Shown: positions 7,560-16,120, counted from the first letter of the stretch. The stretch: DNA of 64,000 nt from Grimontia sedimenti (GCF_011045095.1 NZ_JAALDL010000004.1:248001-312000), one strand, 5' to 3'. A program made the numbers and translations. Notes: generated by a model from the sequence alone, not told the origin.

Positions 7560-8804
7560 ATGAAGAACGCCACCCCCAAAGCTATCGCGGTAGGTCATCT
7601 AATTGATGAGGTATTACGCCGCGATCGGGGGCGGATTTTGTCTGGGTTGATTGCCAGACTCGGTGATTTCCAATTGGGCGAAGATGCGCTGCAGGAAGCA
7701 TCTATTTCTGCGCTCAAGCATTGGAGCCAAGAAGGTATTCCACGTGATCCGGTTGCGTGGCTGATGAAGGTGGGGCTGAACAAAGGGATAGATCAAATCC
7801 GTTTCTCCCAACGCGAAGCTCAGAGAAAAACCGATCTCGATATAGTCGCCCAAGACTCACAAGAACAAGCGGGTTTAGATGTTGCGGAAGTCATCCCTGA
7901 CGAACGCCTGCGATTGATTTTCATCTGTTGCCATCCCGCGCTTGAGGAAAAGTCCCGCGTTGCGTTGACGCTGCGTACTGTTTGCCATTTAACGACCCGG
8001 GAGATTGCAGCAGCCTTCCTCGATAACGAGCAGACAATGGGACAGCGCCTGTCCCGAGCCAAAGCGAAGATTCGATCCAAAGGCATCAGCTTTTCTGTTC
8101 CCGAAAAAGAGATATGGACGGATAGGCTGGACACGGTGCTGTCCACGCTATACCTGATTTTTACCACCGGCTATGTCATAGAAGACAAAGGGCCGAGATA
8201 CCTATGTGAAGAAGGCATTTTTCTGATGCGTCTTTTGCACAACCTTTGCCCGAACGATCCGGAAATCGAGGGCGCGCTTGCCTTGATGCTGCTGACCGAT
8301 GCCCGGCGGATTGCAAGAATCGATGCCGAGGGGGCTTTGGTACCAGTCGAAGAGCAAAGCGAAACGCTTTGGTTAACTGATGCAGTGACAGAGGCGAGAG
8401 GTATCCTTGAAGAGGCCATCGAGCGTGGGCAATCTGGCCCTTTTCAAATCAAAGCCGCCATCACAGACTGTCACATGATGCGACCTAAACCAGACTGGCT
8501 GCAGATAGCCTTTCTCTACAGAGCGCTTTGGCACTTTGAACCCACACCTGTCGTGGCTCTGAACTGGTCCGTGGCATTGGCCGAAACCGGTCAACCTGAA
8601 CTCGCATTACAAAAGATGGATGAGCTGAAACCCAAGCTCAAAAGCTATCAACCCTGGTACGCGACTCGCGCCCATGTGCTGGAGAAGCTTGGTGAGTTCA
8701 GTAGCGCTCGTGATGCTTACCTGCAAGCGATTGAGACAGCACCAAATGAAGCATCCCGCAGACTGCTGGAACGAAAAGTACGCGTGTTGCATCACTCTGG
8801 CTAG
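7560..8804 (+). CDS. ECF42-type RNA polymerase sigma factor with C-terminal TPR-like extension
   Basis: 414 residues, about twice the size of a plain ECF sigma. The N-terminal part has sigma region 2 (LGDFQLGEDALQEASISALKHW, then DPVAWLMKVGLNKGIDQIR). Region 4 follows (RLIFICCHPALEEKSRVALTLRTVCHLTTREIAAAFL). The long C-terminal half (EGIFLMRLLHNLCP..., ALNWSVALAETGQPELALQ) is helical and TPR-like, as in the ECF42 group, where it is needed for activity. No anti-sigma factor is adjacent, also typical of the group. It probably drives its own operon through the TGTCGA-CGTC element upstream. Confidence 0.87.
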   Translation: MKNATPKAIAVGHLIDEVLRRDRGRILSGLIARLGDFQLGEDALQEASISALKHWSQEGIPRDPVAWLMKVGLNKGIDQIRFSQREAQRKTDLDIVAQDSQEQAGLDVAEVIPDERLRLIFICCHPALEEKSRVALTLRTVCHLTTREIAAAFLDNEQTMGQRLSRAKAKIRSKGISFSVPEKEIWTDRLDTVLSTLYLIFTTGYVIEDKGPRYLCEEGIFLMRLLHNLCPNDPEIEGALALMLLTDARRIARIDAEGALVPVEEQSETLWLTDAVTEARGILEEAIERGQSGPFQIKAAITDCHMMRPKPDWLQIAFLYRALWHFEPTPVVALNWSVALAETGQPELALQKMDELKPKLKSYQPWYATRAHVLEKLGEFSSARDAYLQAIETAPNEASRRLLERKVRVLHHSG

Positions 8805-8910
8805 CTGCGCTCTCACCGTTGAAAAATTAACACTCCCCTGTCTTTTCATCTCCAGTTGGACGCTACACTCCGCGTCCTTCGGCGACGGGCCGATATTGAG
8901 AGATTGAAAG

Positions 8911-9294
8911 ATGAAAATGAAATCCTGGTTCTCTGTGGTTTGTCTGTCTATGGGCTTATTGGGTGCGAGTGCAACAGCGCAGGCAGATGACGATATTACG
9001 CTGGGTCGCACGATTGTGTTTGAAAACACTGATTACGGTGCACCGATTCCACTGCTGGTTTGTCGTCGTGTTGATGCTATTCAGGTAAAAGCTGACCGCA
9101 ACATGTATTTGCGAAAGGTGGTCGCCACGTTTAAAAACGGCGACACCAAGACGTTCCGTTTTTACCGAAATATCAAAGAAGATGACACCACGGACTGGCG
9201 CGAACTGCCGTACAAACGATGTGTGAAGAAGCTGGAAGTTTTCGGTGAGTCGAAAAACTCATCGGCGGGTGTGAGAGTTTACGGTCGAACTTAG
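8911..9294 (+). CDS. DUF2541 (YaaI-like) secreted protein
   Basis: 127 residues with a clear Sec signal ending at ATAQADD. The mature part, ITLGRTIVFENTDYGAPIPLLVCRRVDAIQVKADRN, then KNGDTKTFRFYRNIKEDDTTDWRELPYKRCVKKLEVFG, resembles the small periplasmic DUF2541 family that includes E. coli YaaI. Two cysteines (LLVCRR and KRCVKK) could form a disulfide. The family has no established function. It is a single gene with its own upstream region. Confidence 0.6.
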   Translation: MKMKSWFSVVCLSMGLLGASATAQADDDITLGRTIVFENTDYGAPIPLLVCRRVDAIQVKADRNMYLRKVVATFKNGDTKTFRFYRNIKEDDTTDWRELPYKRCVKKLEVFGESKNSSAGVRVYGRT

Positions 9295-9406
9295 TGGTCG
9301 ATCTAAAAACCGACGAGTCCCAAAAATAGTTCAAAAAATCGTCACATTCGTTTGCTAGCCTCGAATTAGGTTTAGGGAAAAACCTGAACGACGAGAGGTA
9401 TGCAGT

Positions 9407-9622
9407 ATGAAGCTGGTGAATGTACTTAGCGGCGATATCGTCAGAGAATCGGATAATTTGGAAGAGCTCAAAGCGCTTGGTGTCAGCATTGCCCTGCGCG
9501 AAGGTGCTCAATCCACTCATTGGAGCTTTGAAGACGCTTCCAACCACCGGATATCGGGCAAACGGGCGCTCAGCCTGAGAGATGAAGAAGGCGCGATATA
9601 TCGTATCTTCCTCCCCAAATAG
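9407..9622 (+). CDS. Small hypothetical protein
   Basis: 71 residues, starting at an ATG preceded by ACGAGAGG at usable spacing and followed at once by a strong intrinsic terminator, which supports a real transcription unit. The sequence MKLVNVLSGDIVRESDNLEELKALG has no signal or membrane span and looks like a small alpha/beta protein. No family is recognised. Confidence 0.6.
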   Translation: MKLVNVLSGDIVRESDNLEELKALGVSIALREGAQSTHWSFEDASNHRISGKRALSLRDEEGAIYRIFLPK

Positions 9623-9631
9623 AATGTCAAA

Positions 9632-9653
9632 AGGCAGCATTGAAGCTGCTTTT
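9632..9653 (+). terminator. Intrinsic terminator
   Basis: Stem GCAGC/GCTGC with loop ATTGAA followed by a run of T, 10 bases after the 71-residue gene. Confidence 0.8.
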
Positions 9654-9715
9654 TTGTGCCTGATTGGTCGTCAAGCACAGCCCAATAATATCCAAATATT
9701 CAAAGAGTAAGGAAA

Positions 9716-9886
9716 GTGAACTGGCAAGCTGAATTCTCGGCGAGATTCACAAATTACCTTTCATTTCTGGCATATGATGAAGTCATCCAAGGTCGACATG
9801 AGGAGTGTATGGAAGCTGTTGTAGGTTTGATTATCCCGACTGGTGTTGACGACTTTATTATGCGAAAAGCGGGTCTCCACGGCTGA
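9716..9886 (+). CDS. Possible 56-residue small protein
   Basis: A GTG-started frame preceded by TAAGGAAA at good spacing, with sequence beginning VNWQAEFSARFTNYLSFLAYDEV and ending MRKAGLHG. It sits in a 0.5 kb stretch with no larger gene, between two intrinsic terminators. The ribosome-binding site and balanced composition favour coding, but no family is recognised and the frame is short, so it may be chance. Confidence 0.3.
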   Translation: MNWQAEFSARFTNYLSFLAYDEVIQGRHEECMEAVVGLIIPTGVDDFIMRKAGLHG

Positions 9887-9971
9887 CTGGGAAACCAAAC
9901 AATCACAGAAACGTGAATAAAATAATCATCGCTTTTTGGTTTATTCGCTTTTACCTCTTTACCTCGTAATC

Positions 9972-9998
9972 AAAGGCCACCTGCAAAGGTGGCCTTTT
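9972..9998 (+). terminator. Intrinsic terminator
   Basis: Stem AAAGGCCACC/GGTGGCCTTTT around TGCAAA, with T-rich flank; likely ends the short transcript from 9.7 kb. Confidence 0.7.
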
Positions 9999-10136
9999 CT
10001 CATTTTGACTCACACTTCGTAACAACAAATTGGGTGAGGCTGACGCACGGCATTCAGACTCGCGCTGCTCTTCTGATATTATCGGGCAAATGGAAAGCGT
10101 GTGCTTTCGACAAGATGTTTTTAGGAGAATCTCTGA

Positions 10137-10493
10137 ATGGATCTGAAAGGTCTGGAAAAATACCTGGCGCTGAACCACATCGACTTTAAATCAGCGACTG
10201 ATAACGATGGATTGTTGATTAACCTTGGTTTTCTCGTAGGACGCGTGCACGTGCGTTACGAAGAAGACACTAAGACCTTCAACTTCAATGACAAGCCACG
10301 CTGGGTTATCCAAATCGTACTGATGGCTCTGATGCTCTATTTCCTCGCAACCAACTTCACTATTTACTCCCAGCTGCAGCTTTATACCTGTATTGCTGTT
10401 ACCGTCGCGATGTTCGGTATCTTTGGTTATAAAGAATCCCGCATCAAGAAGCTGAAAGATGCGGTGAAGGAAGACAACCAGCCGGCCAGTTAG
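10137..10493 (+). CDS. Small inner-membrane protein with two spans
   Basis: 118 residues. A soluble N-terminal 60 residues (LEKYLALNHIDFKSATDNDGLLINLGFLVGRVHVRYEEDTKTFNF) is followed by two hydrophobic segments, WVIQIVLMALMLYFLATNF and LYTCIAVTVAMFGIFGY, and a lysine-rich tail placing the C-terminus in the cytoplasm. TTAGGAG sits upstream of the ATG. No named family is recognised. Confidence 0.65.
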   Translation: MDLKGLEKYLALNHIDFKSATDNDGLLINLGFLVGRVHVRYEEDTKTFNFNDKPRWVIQIVLMALMLYFLATNFTIYSQLQLYTCIAVTVAMFGIFGYKESRIKKLKDAVKEDNQPAS

Positions 10494-10519
10494 CGCAGGT
10501 TGAGACTCAGGGAGGAGTG

Positions 10520-10942
10520 ATGGAATATCAGGTTGTTGCCAACCCAACAGAGCAGGACATCATGGACGTGCGCGGCGGGCTTCGGGCGTTCAATGACCCT
10601 TTTGTCGAGCATCTGAATGAGATGCAAATGGCGGTATTTGTTGTTGATGAAAGCGGCCAAAGGCGTGGTGGTATTGTCTCGCGCTTTTGGGGAAGCTGGA
10701 TGCACATCCTGTTCCTCTGGATAGATCCTGCGCTGAAAGGGGGGGGTATCGGCAAAACCCTGATGCAGAAGATGGAAGCAGAAGCGGTCGGCAAAGGGTG
10801 TAAATCTGCCATGGTCGATACCTTCAGTTTTCAGGCCAGACCGTTTTACGAATCTCTGGGTTATCACAACCAAATGACACTGGATGCGTTCCCCGGTGAT
10901 GAGCATCAGCTCCACTTCCTTACCAAAAAACTGGTGGATTAA
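10520..10942 (+). CDS. GNAT-family N-acetyltransferase
   Basis: 140 residues. The ATG at 10520 is chosen over the GTG at 10517 because GGAGG sits four bases before it. The acetyl-CoA pyrophosphate-binding loop is visible as IDPALKGGGIGKTLMQKMEAEAVGKGC, followed by FSFQARPFYESLGY, the usual motif B end of GNAT enzymes. The substrate is unknown. Only three bases separate it from the fosA-like gene, suggesting co-transcription. Confidence 0.82.
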   Translation: MEYQVVANPTEQDIMDVRGGLRAFNDPFVEHLNEMQMAVFVVDESGQRRGGIVSRFWGSWMHILFLWIDPALKGGGIGKTLMQKMEAEAVGKGCKSAMVDTFSFQARPFYESLGYHNQMTLDAFPGDEHQLHFLTKKLVD

Positions 10943-10945
10943 GCC

Positions 10946-11344
10946 GTGTTGAAAGGGCTTAATCACATCACGCTGGCGGTGTCTGATTTAGAGCGTTCAC
11001 TTGCTTTCTATCTTGATGTTCTGGGTTTTCAAGGTCATGTCAAATGGGATGGTGGCGCTTACCTTTCTTTGGATGACCTTTGGCTGTGTCTTTCTGTCGA
11101 TGAACCCTGTGAGAAAAATGATTACTCACACATTGCTTTTGATATCGATGATGAAAACTTTGTAGCGTTCGCTGCATCAGCGCGCAAAAAAGGTGTGAGC
11201 GAGTGGAAACAAAACCACAGCGAGGGGAAATCTCTTTACCTTCTGGATCCGGACGGGCATAAGCTCGAAATTCATGCTGGTGGCCTTCAAAGCAGACTGG
11301 ATAGTCTAAAAGCAAAACCTTATTCAGGGCTGACTTGGCTCTAA
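10946..11344 (+). CDS. fosA: FosA-type glutathione transferase (fosfomycin resistance)
   Basis: 132 residues, GTG start. It is a two-module vicinal-oxygen-chelate protein that follows FosA closely: LNHITLAVSDLERSLAFYLDVLG, WDGGAYLSLDDLWLCLS, DYSHIAFDI, and LLDPDGHKLEIH. The metal ligands of FosA (His7, His64, Glu110) correspond to H7, H62 and E108 here, and T9 and R117 also match active-site residues. The known reaction opens the fosfomycin epoxide with glutathione, using Mn2+ and K+. Length equals typical FosA (about 135). It is likely a chromosomal resistance determinant; phenotype is not shown by sequence. Confidence 0.85.
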   Translation: MLKGLNHITLAVSDLERSLAFYLDVLGFQGHVKWDGGAYLSLDDLWLCLSVDEPCEKNDYSHIAFDIDDENFVAFAASARKKGVSEWKQNHSEGKSLYLLDPDGHKLEIHAGGLQSRLDSLKAKPYSGLTWL

Positions 11345-11679
11345 GTCGACCCTCGTTCATTCCAGCCCTAACTTTAGCGTTTTCACTCTGATGTGTGATA
11401 TTCGCCAAAGAGTCGATTTTGTTCGAAGGCGAAGCTCACGCTGGCACCCGAATTCACTTCCTTGTAGCCCGGTAAAGCGCTACTATCTTCACATCAACTC
11501 CATGCAGTCTGGCAGGCTTTTTCGAGCCTTGAGTTTTGTTGGCAACTCACAGACGTCGCGATGAATTTATCACTCTTATAATTACCTTTCGATGCATCGT
11601 GATCTCCGGCTGCCTGAAGTGTTTTTTCGCCTGAATTTTTTGGTAGGCGACACCTTTTTCTTTTACTGGAGAGATTGAA
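11345..11679 (+). other. Gene-free stretch upstream of NusG-like gene
   Basis: 335 bases without a convincing gene. It holds the leader and presumably the promoter of the NusG-like gene. A short hairpin, AGGCTTTTTCGAGCCT, lies near 11515-11530. Nothing else is recognised. Confidence 0.4.
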
Positions 11680-12201
11680 TTGCATCACTATCATTGGTAT
11701 GCAGTTTATACCCATTTTAATGAGGAAAAACTCCTCCGCGATTACCTGTTAGCGCAAGGCTATGAAGTCTATTTGCCCGAACGCAGGTATTGGGAAACTG
11801 TGGGTAATAAACGGCGAATCTCTTATGAGCCTTTGTTCAAATGCCACCTTTTTGTGCGGACTACCCAAGCGGGATTGCAGGACGTGAAACAAGCGCCGGG
11901 CTTTTCACATCTGGTGCGTCACGGCCGGTATTTGGCCTCTATCCCTGAATCCCACATCATCAAGATCAAAACGATTTTGTATTACTACGAAGATGCCACT
12001 TCTGTCGCCAACAGTCAGGTGGATGGTGTGACGGTGGCTGTTGTGAGCGGCCACTTAACGGGTATGACGGGCATTCTTCCCCATGGAGAGGGAGAAAGGC
12101 CCGTTTCGATGGAAATTGACCACCTTGGCTACTCCATCAACGTCAAGGTGCCAATGGAAACGATTTTTCAAACCAAAGTACCTTCGATGGTGTCCTTCTA
12201 A
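11680..12201 (+). CDS. NusG-like (RfaH/UpxY-type) transcription antiterminator
   Basis: 173 residues, TTG start behind GGAGAG. The N-terminal NGN domain is clear: HWYAVYTHFNEEKLLRDYLLAQGYEVYLPE and later YEPLFKCHLFVRT, matching W[YF]x[VL]xTxxxxE...L and PLFPxYxFV of NusG paralogues. The C-terminal 50 residues (VAVVSGHLTGMTGILP...SINVKVPMETIF) correspond to a KOW domain. Such paralogues act on specific long operons, usually polysaccharide loci, but none follows here. It stands alone ahead of a MITE and may act in trans. Confidence 0.75.
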   Translation: MHHYHWYAVYTHFNEEKLLRDYLLAQGYEVYLPERRYWETVGNKRRISYEPLFKCHLFVRTTQAGLQDVKQAPGFSHLVRHGRYLASIPESHIIKIKTILYYYEDATSVANSQVDGVTVAVVSGHLTGMTGILPHGEGERPVSMEIDHLGYSINVKVPMETIFQTKVPSMVSF

Positions 12202-12235
12202 AAAAGAGCAAGCTAGGGGCTGTTGAGCTTTGGTG

Positions 12236-12479
12236 GTTAAATTTTGTTCTAGCTATAAGCGTTTTAGGCGCGGCGAGGTGTGTGCCGCCTAGTCATTCTA
12301 AGCAAATACACCTCAACAAAGCATAAAACGCTTAGAGCAGAACCCTTCGGGCAGCGTTTGTGGGGTATTTCTGCTGCGTTATCAGCTTCTCATGTAGGCG
12401 AGCTACACATCGAAGCTTCTGCCTTGCATAAAATCCCCACAAACTGCTGCAAAAATCATCACCAAAGGTCAACAGCCCC
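12236..12479. mobile_element. MITE, IS630/Tc1-mariner-like, TA target duplication
   Basis: A 244-bp element with terminal inverted repeats GGGGCTGTTGAGCTTTGGTG and, on the other end in reverse complement, GGGGCTGTTGACCTTTGGTG (one mismatch in 20). It is flanked by TA on both sides (12234-12235 and 12480-12481), the duplication expected for IS630-type transposition. It encodes no transposase. It lies between the NusG-like gene and yfgJ. Confidence 0.8.
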
Positions 12480-12506
12480 TAAAAAGGATCTTTAACCAGA
12501 AAGGTG

Positions 12507-12537
12507 AAACGGTGTCTCAGGACACCGTTTTTTGTTC
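12507..12537. terminator. Terminator overlapping the end of yfgJ
   Basis: A perfect stem AAACGGTGTC/GACACCGTTT with loop TCAG and a T-run on the plus side. It includes the stop region of yfgJ, so it could serve transcripts from both directions. Confidence 0.75.
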
Positions 12538-12750
12538 TTCAAAAACGATTCTCGCGCTCGACTTCGATTTCAGCTCGTTGCAGCTATTGCAGAAATAGCT
12601 GGTCGCCCCACAAGCCTGAAGCTTTTCCAATAGCGCGTCGCAAGTGGCACAAAATGCCTGTTTTACAAAACTTTTCTCGCAGGTTTCACAACGGTAAGTG
12701 CCGTTATCCCACACCAAGTCACGTTCGCAATCAGGGCAATGATTTCCCAT
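12517..12750 (-). CDS. yfgJ: Zinc-ribbon protein YfgJ
   Basis: 77 residues with four CxxC pairs: CPDC, CETC, CATC and CNSC, arranged as two zinc ribbons (HCPDCERDLVWDNGTYRCETC; FCATCDALLEKLQACGATSYFCNSC). This matches the small E. coli protein YfgJ, whose gene also neighbours der. Function is unknown; a nucleic-acid or protein-binding ribbon is likely. AAGGAAACC lies just upstream of the start on the minus strand. Confidence 0.8.
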   Translation of the reverse strand: MGNHCPDCERDLVWDNGTYRCETCEKSFVKQAFCATCDALLEKLQACGATSYFCNSCNELKSKSSARIVFEEQKTVS

Positions 12751-13368
12751 TAAGGTTTCCTTAGCTTTGACTTCGCAGTTTTTTGGTCAAAGGATGCACA
12801 ATGATCCTTTTGCCGTTATTCTACTCCTTAGATGCTGGCAAAACGAGCAGCCTAGTGCTGGATCCTATAAAGATCGTCAGATCGCAGCGATTATGGGATC
12901 CGATCAGCGATCACCCCCTAAAAAAATATTTATCAATACAACCCCCGAAAGCATAAGTTACATGTTCTGCATATGGATTTTAGAAAGGATAAAATATCGA
13001 AAAGAAATTTTAAAACCATAAAATTCGATATTTTATAAATTATAGGTGTCATAGTAGCCGCGTAATAATTCGCCTTTCCTTCCTAGAACGATATTTCACG
13101 CCTAATTGCTTATTTTTTGTGACGAAGATCATCTAAATTCCATCATTTGACGGTCAGATCAGACTGAATTAGCGGTCAATCAGCCGTACCTGAGAGCTTG
13201 TATTAAGGCTAACGGCTCAAATTACGGGCGGGAAACACGGAAAGATGACACTTTTGTCTAAATTACATGGGCTGTCATTCAACCTTCATGTATCCGGATA
13301 CAAGCCGTTTTTTACATGCGTAAAAAAGCCGACCTTTAGGTCGGCTCTTAGTATTTAGTGGCAGAGAG
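12751..13368. other. Gene-free interval with GATC cluster; candidate crtS locus
   Basis: About 620 bases without a gene. Six GATC sites fall within 52 bases (12861-12912), including two GGATCC. An A+T-rich zone follows with a perfect 12-bp inverted repeat, ATAAAATATCGA at 12989-13000 and its complement at 13025-13036. A further segment near 13245-13282 carries TGACA and TGTCA half-sites. In V. cholerae the chromosome 2 replication-triggering site crtS lies in the same neighbourhood near der, as recalled. Assignment rests on position and unusual content, not on a verified consensus. Confidence 0.45.
13322..13346 (-). terminator. Terminator of der
   Basis: Stem AGCCGACC/GGTCGGCT with a four-base loop. 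The six A's on the left are the U-run of a minus-strand transcript, 23 bases past the der stop. Confidence 0.85.
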
Positions 13369-14862
13369 TTATTTCTTGCCGCGGGTTTTCACCATGTCCA
13401 TCAGACGCTTACGTTGACGCGCCTGAGAAATGGTTAGCTTCTCTTTCTTACCTTCGAACGGGTTCTCGCTGTTCTGGAACTGAATACGGATAGGTGTACC
13501 CATGATTTCCAGAGACTTACGGTAGTAGTTCATCAGGTAACGCTTGTACGAATCAGGCAGCTCTTTCACCAGGTTTCCGTGAATAACGAAAATCGGTGGA
13601 TTGTAACCACCAGCGTGTGCATATTTCAGCTTCACGCGACGGCCACGGATCATCGGTGGCTGGTGATCATCCTGAGCCATGCTCATGATGCGGGTCAGCA
13701 TCGCCGTGCTGATTCGCTTGGTCGCAGACTCATACGCTTCCTGAATCGACTCAAACAGGTGACCCACACCTGTACCGTGCAATGCAGAGATAAAGTGAAT
13801 ACGGGCGAAATCCACAAAGCCAAGACGACGGTCAAGTTCTGACTTCACACGCTCTTTCACATCGCTGTCCAGACCATCCCACTTGTTTACAGCGATGACG
13901 ATTGAACGGCCTGCGTTCAATGCAAAGCCCAACAGGCTCAAATCCTGATCCGAAATGTTCTCACGCGCGTCAATGACCAGCAGCACAACGTTCGAGTCTT
14001 CGATCGCCTTCAGTGTCTGGATAACAGAGAACTTCTCAACTTTCTCGTTAACACGCTTACGGCGGCGAACACCTGCAGTATCAATGATCACATACTCACG
14101 GCCATCACGCTCCATTGGAATGTAGATGGAATCGCGCGTTGTGCCCGGCATGTCGTAAACCACCACGCGGTCTTCGCCAAGGATACGGTTAGTCAGGGTC
14201 GATTTACCGACGTTTGGACGACCAATGATGCCGAATTTAATTGGAAGGTTACGCAGACGCTCCAATGCAGATTCTGCATCTTCTTCGGTCAGATCTTTAT
14301 CTTCGTCTTCTGCATCTTGCTCCCCAGTCAGGTCGACCAAGCCTTCTTCACCTTCTTCGCTCGCGAGCTCTTCTGCAAACGGCTTCAGTGCGCGGTCGAT
14401 CAAAGCGAGTACACCACGACCATGTGCGGCTGCAATCTGGTACATGTCTGGCATGCCCAGCTGCCAGAATTCTGCACTGGCTGCATCCGCATCAATGCCA
14501 TCAACTTTGTTGACGACAAGGAAGGTTTTCTTTTCACGACTACGCAGGTGATGTGCAATCGCCTCATCGGCGACGGTCAGACCCGCACGGCCATCAACCA
14601 TAAACAGCACAACATCGGCTTCTTCAATCGCTGCCAGTGACTGTTCAGCCATCTTGGTTTCTACACCCTCTTCGGTACCGTCGATACCACCAGTGTCCAC
14701 CACGATGAACTCATGCTCACCCAGCATAGCTTTTCCGTACTTACGATCCCTGGTCAAACCCGGAAAATCGGCAACGAGCGCGTCGCGCGTCCTTGTTAGC
14801 CGGTTAAAGAGTGTCGACTTCCCCACATTAGGACGCCCTACCAGGGCTACTACAGGAATCAT
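13369..14862 (-). CDS. der: Ribosome-biogenesis GTPase Der (EngA)
   Basis: 497 residues. Two tandem GTPase domains are visible: the first with [20 protein letters not shown] and NKVD; the second with [23 protein letters not shown] and NKWD. A C-terminal KH-like domain follows ([25 protein letters not shown]). An acidic linker ([17 protein letters not shown]) joins the GTPase domains. Der acts late in 50S subunit assembly and is essential in most bacteria. It is the last gene of the bamB-side minus-strand series, followed by its own terminator. Confidence 0.97.
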   Translation of the reverse strand: MIPVVALVGRPNVGKSTLFNRLTRTRDALVADFPGLTRDRKYGKAMLGEHEFIVVDTGGIDGTEEGVETKMAEQSLAAIEEADVVLFMVDGRAGLTVADEAIAHHLRSREKKTFLVVNKVDGIDADAASAEFWQLGMPDMYQIAAAHGRGVLALIDRALKPFAEELASEEGEEGLVDLTGEQDAEDEDKDLTEEDAESALERLRNLPIKFGIIGRPNVGKSTLTNRILGEDRVVVYDMPGTTRDSIYIPMERDGREYVIIDTAGVRRRKRVNEKVEKFSVIQTLKAIEDSNVVLLVIDARENISDQDLSLLGFALNAGRSIVIAVNKWDGLDSDVKERVKSELDRRLGFVDFARIHFISALHGTGVGHLFESIQEAYESATKRISTAMLTRIMSMAQDDHQPPMIRGRRVKLKYAHAGGYNPPIFVIHGNLVKELPDSYKRYLMNYYRKSLEIMGTPIRIQFQNSENPFEGKKEKLTISQARQRKRLMDMVKTRGKK

Positions 14863-14898
14863 ACTGACCTCTTAAAATCTCTAATTCATTAATAACAG

Positions 14899-14928
14899 CG
14901 GCTCCTGACCGGTCAGGATCAGGAGCCG
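14899..14928 (-). other. Intercistronic hairpin between bamB and der
   Basis: A perfect 10-bp stem CGGCTCCTGA/TCAGGAGCCG around a 10-base loop, without a clear T-run on either strand. It may attenuate or protect the transcript rather than end it. Confidence 0.5.
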
Positions 14929-14950
14929 AATAATTGATAAGCAACTGTAT

Positions 14951-16111
14951 TTACTGTACTTGCTTCTTACTTATTGTGCCATCACGGGTAATGACGATAT
15001 AGCCTTCATCAACATTCAATGGGCTCACCGCAAATCCGCTATCGTCTAGCTGCTGTTGCGCCACAAACTCACCTGAGTTCGGGTCCATCCAATGCAGATA
15101 GCCCTCTGCATCGCCAACGACAACATAGCCGGAGATAGCAACCGGTGCCGTCAGCTGACGGTATTCCAAATCACGGTTCTGCCAAAGTTCAGTACCGCTG
15201 CGTGCATCTACTGCCACCACATGGTCTTTGTCGGTGATAAGAAACAGATAGCTTCCCGCCACCAAAAAGTCAGTCGATGAACTGTAAGTGCGTTTCCACG
15301 CAGGGCGACCTGAACGTAGGTCAATCGCAACCAATTGGCCATTATAACCCACAGCGTAAAGCAGTGCGCCGTCAATCACAGGCGTCGCATCAACATCCAC
15401 CAGGCGGTCGATTTCAGTGGCGCCTTTCGGGCTCGCAATCGGCTGTTGCCAGATAATATTGCCGTTCTCAACGAACGCAGCGCCCAGGCGCCCGTTTGCC
15501 ATGCCCCAGAACACACCGCCAGACGTTGATACCGGCGAGCTATCACCACGTAGCGTCAGGTTTGGTACATCACTGGAAGTACGCCAACGTTCTTCACCCG
15601 TTTCTGCATCAAACGCAGCCAGTTCACCACGGCTGGTGTTAACAATCACCAAGCTTTCATCTGCCAACGGCTTAGAAAGGATTTCGCCACCAGCGTTGCT
15701 ACGCCAAACGGTTTCACCGGTTTCTTCATCCAGCGCAATCAACACACCGGTTTCTGTACCCAAATACACCTTGCTGTAAGATGCCGTCAAGCCACCTGAA
15801 ATCAGTGCTGGTGCATCTTCACCAAGATCAACACTCCAAATCGTGGTGCCGGTTTCAGTGTCCATCGCTTTGACCACGCCTTCACGGTCAGCCGCAAACA
15901 CTTTGCCGTAGGCCTGCACAGGAGCCAGATTGCTGAAATAGTTTCCAACACCGTCTCCAACACTCGACTTCCAAACTTGAGTCGGGGTGAATTCGCTCTC
16001 AACCACTGGCACGGGTGCCATCTGGATGGAATCTTCCTCACCCGCACAGCCAATCAGCAGTGTTCCCAGCAAGGCAACTGCACCAACACGTTTCCATCCC
16101 TTACGCATCAT
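14951..16111 (-). CDS. bamB: Outer-membrane assembly lipoprotein BamB
   Basis: 386 residues. A lipoprotein signal ends in the lipobox LIGC (residues 19-22), and the rest is an eight-bladed beta-propeller of PQQ-like repeats (for example GTTIWSVDLG, GETVWRSNAGGE, GEERWRTSSDV, GTELWQNRDL). BamB is the propeller subunit of the BAM complex that inserts beta-barrel proteins into the outer membrane. Its place between yfgM and der is conserved in gammaproteobacteria. Confidence 0.95.
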   Translation of the reverse strand: MMRKGWKRVGAVALLGTLLIGCAGEEDSIQMAPVPVVESEFTPTQVWKSSVGDGVGNYFSNLAPVQAYGKVFAADREGVVKAMDTETGTTIWSVDLGEDAPALISGGLTASYSKVYLGTETGVLIALDEETGETVWRSNAGGEILSKPLADESLVIVNTSRGELAAFDAETGEERWRTSSDVPNLTLRGDSSPVSTSGGVFWGMANGRLGAAFVENGNIIWQQPIASPKGATEIDRLVDVDATPVIDGALLYAVGYNGQLVAIDLRSGRPAWKRTYSSSTDFLVAGSYLFLITDKDHVVAVDARSGTELWQNRDLEYRQLTAPVAISGYVVVGDAEGYLHWMDPNSGEFVAQQQLDDSGFAVSPLNVDEGYIVITRDGTISKKQVQ

Positions 16112-16120
16112 ACTCAGACC

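Noticed and set aside
12280-12495. A 71-codon frame inside the MITE
   Set aside because: It spans the element's inverted repeats, lacks a ribosome-binding site and resembles no transposase.
12861-12912. GATC cluster as the chromosomal oriC
   Set aside because: No dnaA, mnmG/gidA or rpmH genes and no clear DnaA-box array are near; a crtS-type control site fits better.
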